A stretch of DNA of 64,000 nt. Source: Cololabis saira. Its lineage: Eukaryota; Chordata; Actinopteri; Beloniformes; Belonidae. The notes below the pieces were generated by a model that saw only the letters and a program-made list of their open reading frames with translations, was not told where the DNA came from and made no database searches. The stretch covers positions 30,020,879 through 30,084,878 of the forward strand of contig NC_084596.1 of the NCBI RefSeq assembly GCF_033807715.1, read 5' to 3'. This document shows, one piece after another, positions 63,241 through 64,000 of this stretch (within the stretch, counting starts at the first letter, position 1; every line of letters begins with the position of its first letter). The position numbers and the translations under genes were made by a program.

Positions 63241-64000
63241 TGATGAGCAGCAGCCGGCTGCTGCTCACATTCCTTAAACTTCTTCTTGCACACATCCTTG
63301 TTGTAAATAAAATATAAATTGTCTGATGTTTTATTTTGGTTTATTTGTTTATTTTTAGCACAAGTTGATTGTGTATTTCCAAACGCCAAATCGATAATTC
63401 ATTTTCCATACTTATCAAATAGCTTTAGTGGATGTGAACTCAAGTAAAAAAAGGACAAACAAAAAGAAAAAGAGAAAGAGTAAAAGTGTTAAAAAAAAAC
63501 CTTGTATCACATGCATTAGCCAGTTATGGAAGAATGACACTGATCCCCAAAAATGGCAACATATGTGATTTTTTTTATCTATCATCATTTTACATAACTG
63601 ATTGAATAATTTCCAGCCAGTGAATGAATATTATAACTACCATGAACTACAAAAATCCATGTTTCAACACAGACTTTGATACTAAAGTCAGAGGGCCGTG
63701 TAAGCACTGAAGTCTCCAGGCTGTTGGATTTGCATCTTCAGACTGAAAGTAGACAGACAGAAACTACATTTATAAGATTGGTCACATAACAAAACTGCAC
63801 TTACTTTACAGATTCTTCCAGCATGAAGATGGATCAGACTAACCTTTACTTAGCTTTGTTTCAATGAAGTGCTGCATGGATGCATGTGATCATTCTTACA
63901 AAATGTGTCTTATTGTGTTCAATTATTCATGGGGCCCTTGATTTAGACTTTTTCAATGTGCATTCTTCCATGTCATTTACAGGAAATGCTACACTTGGAC
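63241..64000. other. Unique non-coding DNA
   Basis: Contains a 24-bp perfect palindrome (63244-63267) and A-rich runs; no gene recognised. Confidence 0.4.

Overview
This window reads as vertebrate nuclear DNA, almost certainly from a teleost fish. The reasons are its mix of transposon families (L2, RTE, Rex1/jockey-type and L1 LINEs, Tc1/mariner, several hAT, PIF/Harbinger, a TTAA-target DNA element and LTR/retroviral elements), abundant CA, GATA and TA microsatellites, and an AT-rich background without bacterial-style gene packing. No intact host protein-coding gene, rRNA, tRNA or CRISPR array was recognised. The stretch is best read as intergenic or large-intron DNA in which nearly all recognisable coding sequence is broken transposon sequence.

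Layout. 1-4.5 kb: unique AT-rich DNA with a TCTA/TCTG microsatellite. 4.56-9.25 kb: a minus-strand LTR retroelement with two near-identical ~757-bp LTRs and a 5-bp target duplication, lacking gag-pol and keeping an env-like tail. 9.27-10.69 kb: three nested insertions (TTAA-target DNA transposon, Harbinger-like element, solo LTR). 10.7-20.5 kb: mostly unique DNA with a LINE tail at 13.0 kb and a cluster at 16.4-18.45 kb (foldback Harbinger derivative, hAT end, perfect short hairpin, complete non-autonomous hAT with BED-finger remnant). 20.56-22.42 kb: a 1.86-kb foldback element with ~650-bp inverted arms. 22.5-32.3 kb: mostly unique, with an L2 remnant at 29.9 kb and a long CA repeat at 31.7 kb.

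32.36-41.01 kb is a Harbinger element with Myb-like and transposase remnants, inflated to ~8.65 kb by a small hAT, a nearly full-length L2 (SGNH-esterase ORF1 plus endonuclease/reverse transcriptase) and a second hAT that itself carries an RTE LINE. 41.5-42.3 kb is a minus-strand Tc1 transposase relic. 44.36-47.26 kb is a LINE whose ORF1 is fused to the middle of its RT by internal deletion and is also split by another LINE with a GATA tail. 47.5-48.1 kb holds a Tc1 scrap and another RT scrap. 48.1-52.6 kb is mostly unique with a long GT repeat. 53.6-54.24 kb is a non-autonomous hAT; 54.46-54.8 kb a LINE 3' end. 57.75-60.71 kb is another nest (fish repeat, hAT-like element, L1 3' end with 15-bp target duplication, Harbinger MITE). 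62.08-63.24 kb contains a SINE-like repeat, an RTE fragment, an unidentified membrane-segment reading frame and a hAT-like end.

The genes do not form a pathway. The biology visible is a layered record of transposition, with target-site duplications allowing the order of many insertions to be read directly. Identifications come from motifs and recalled family features, not database searches.
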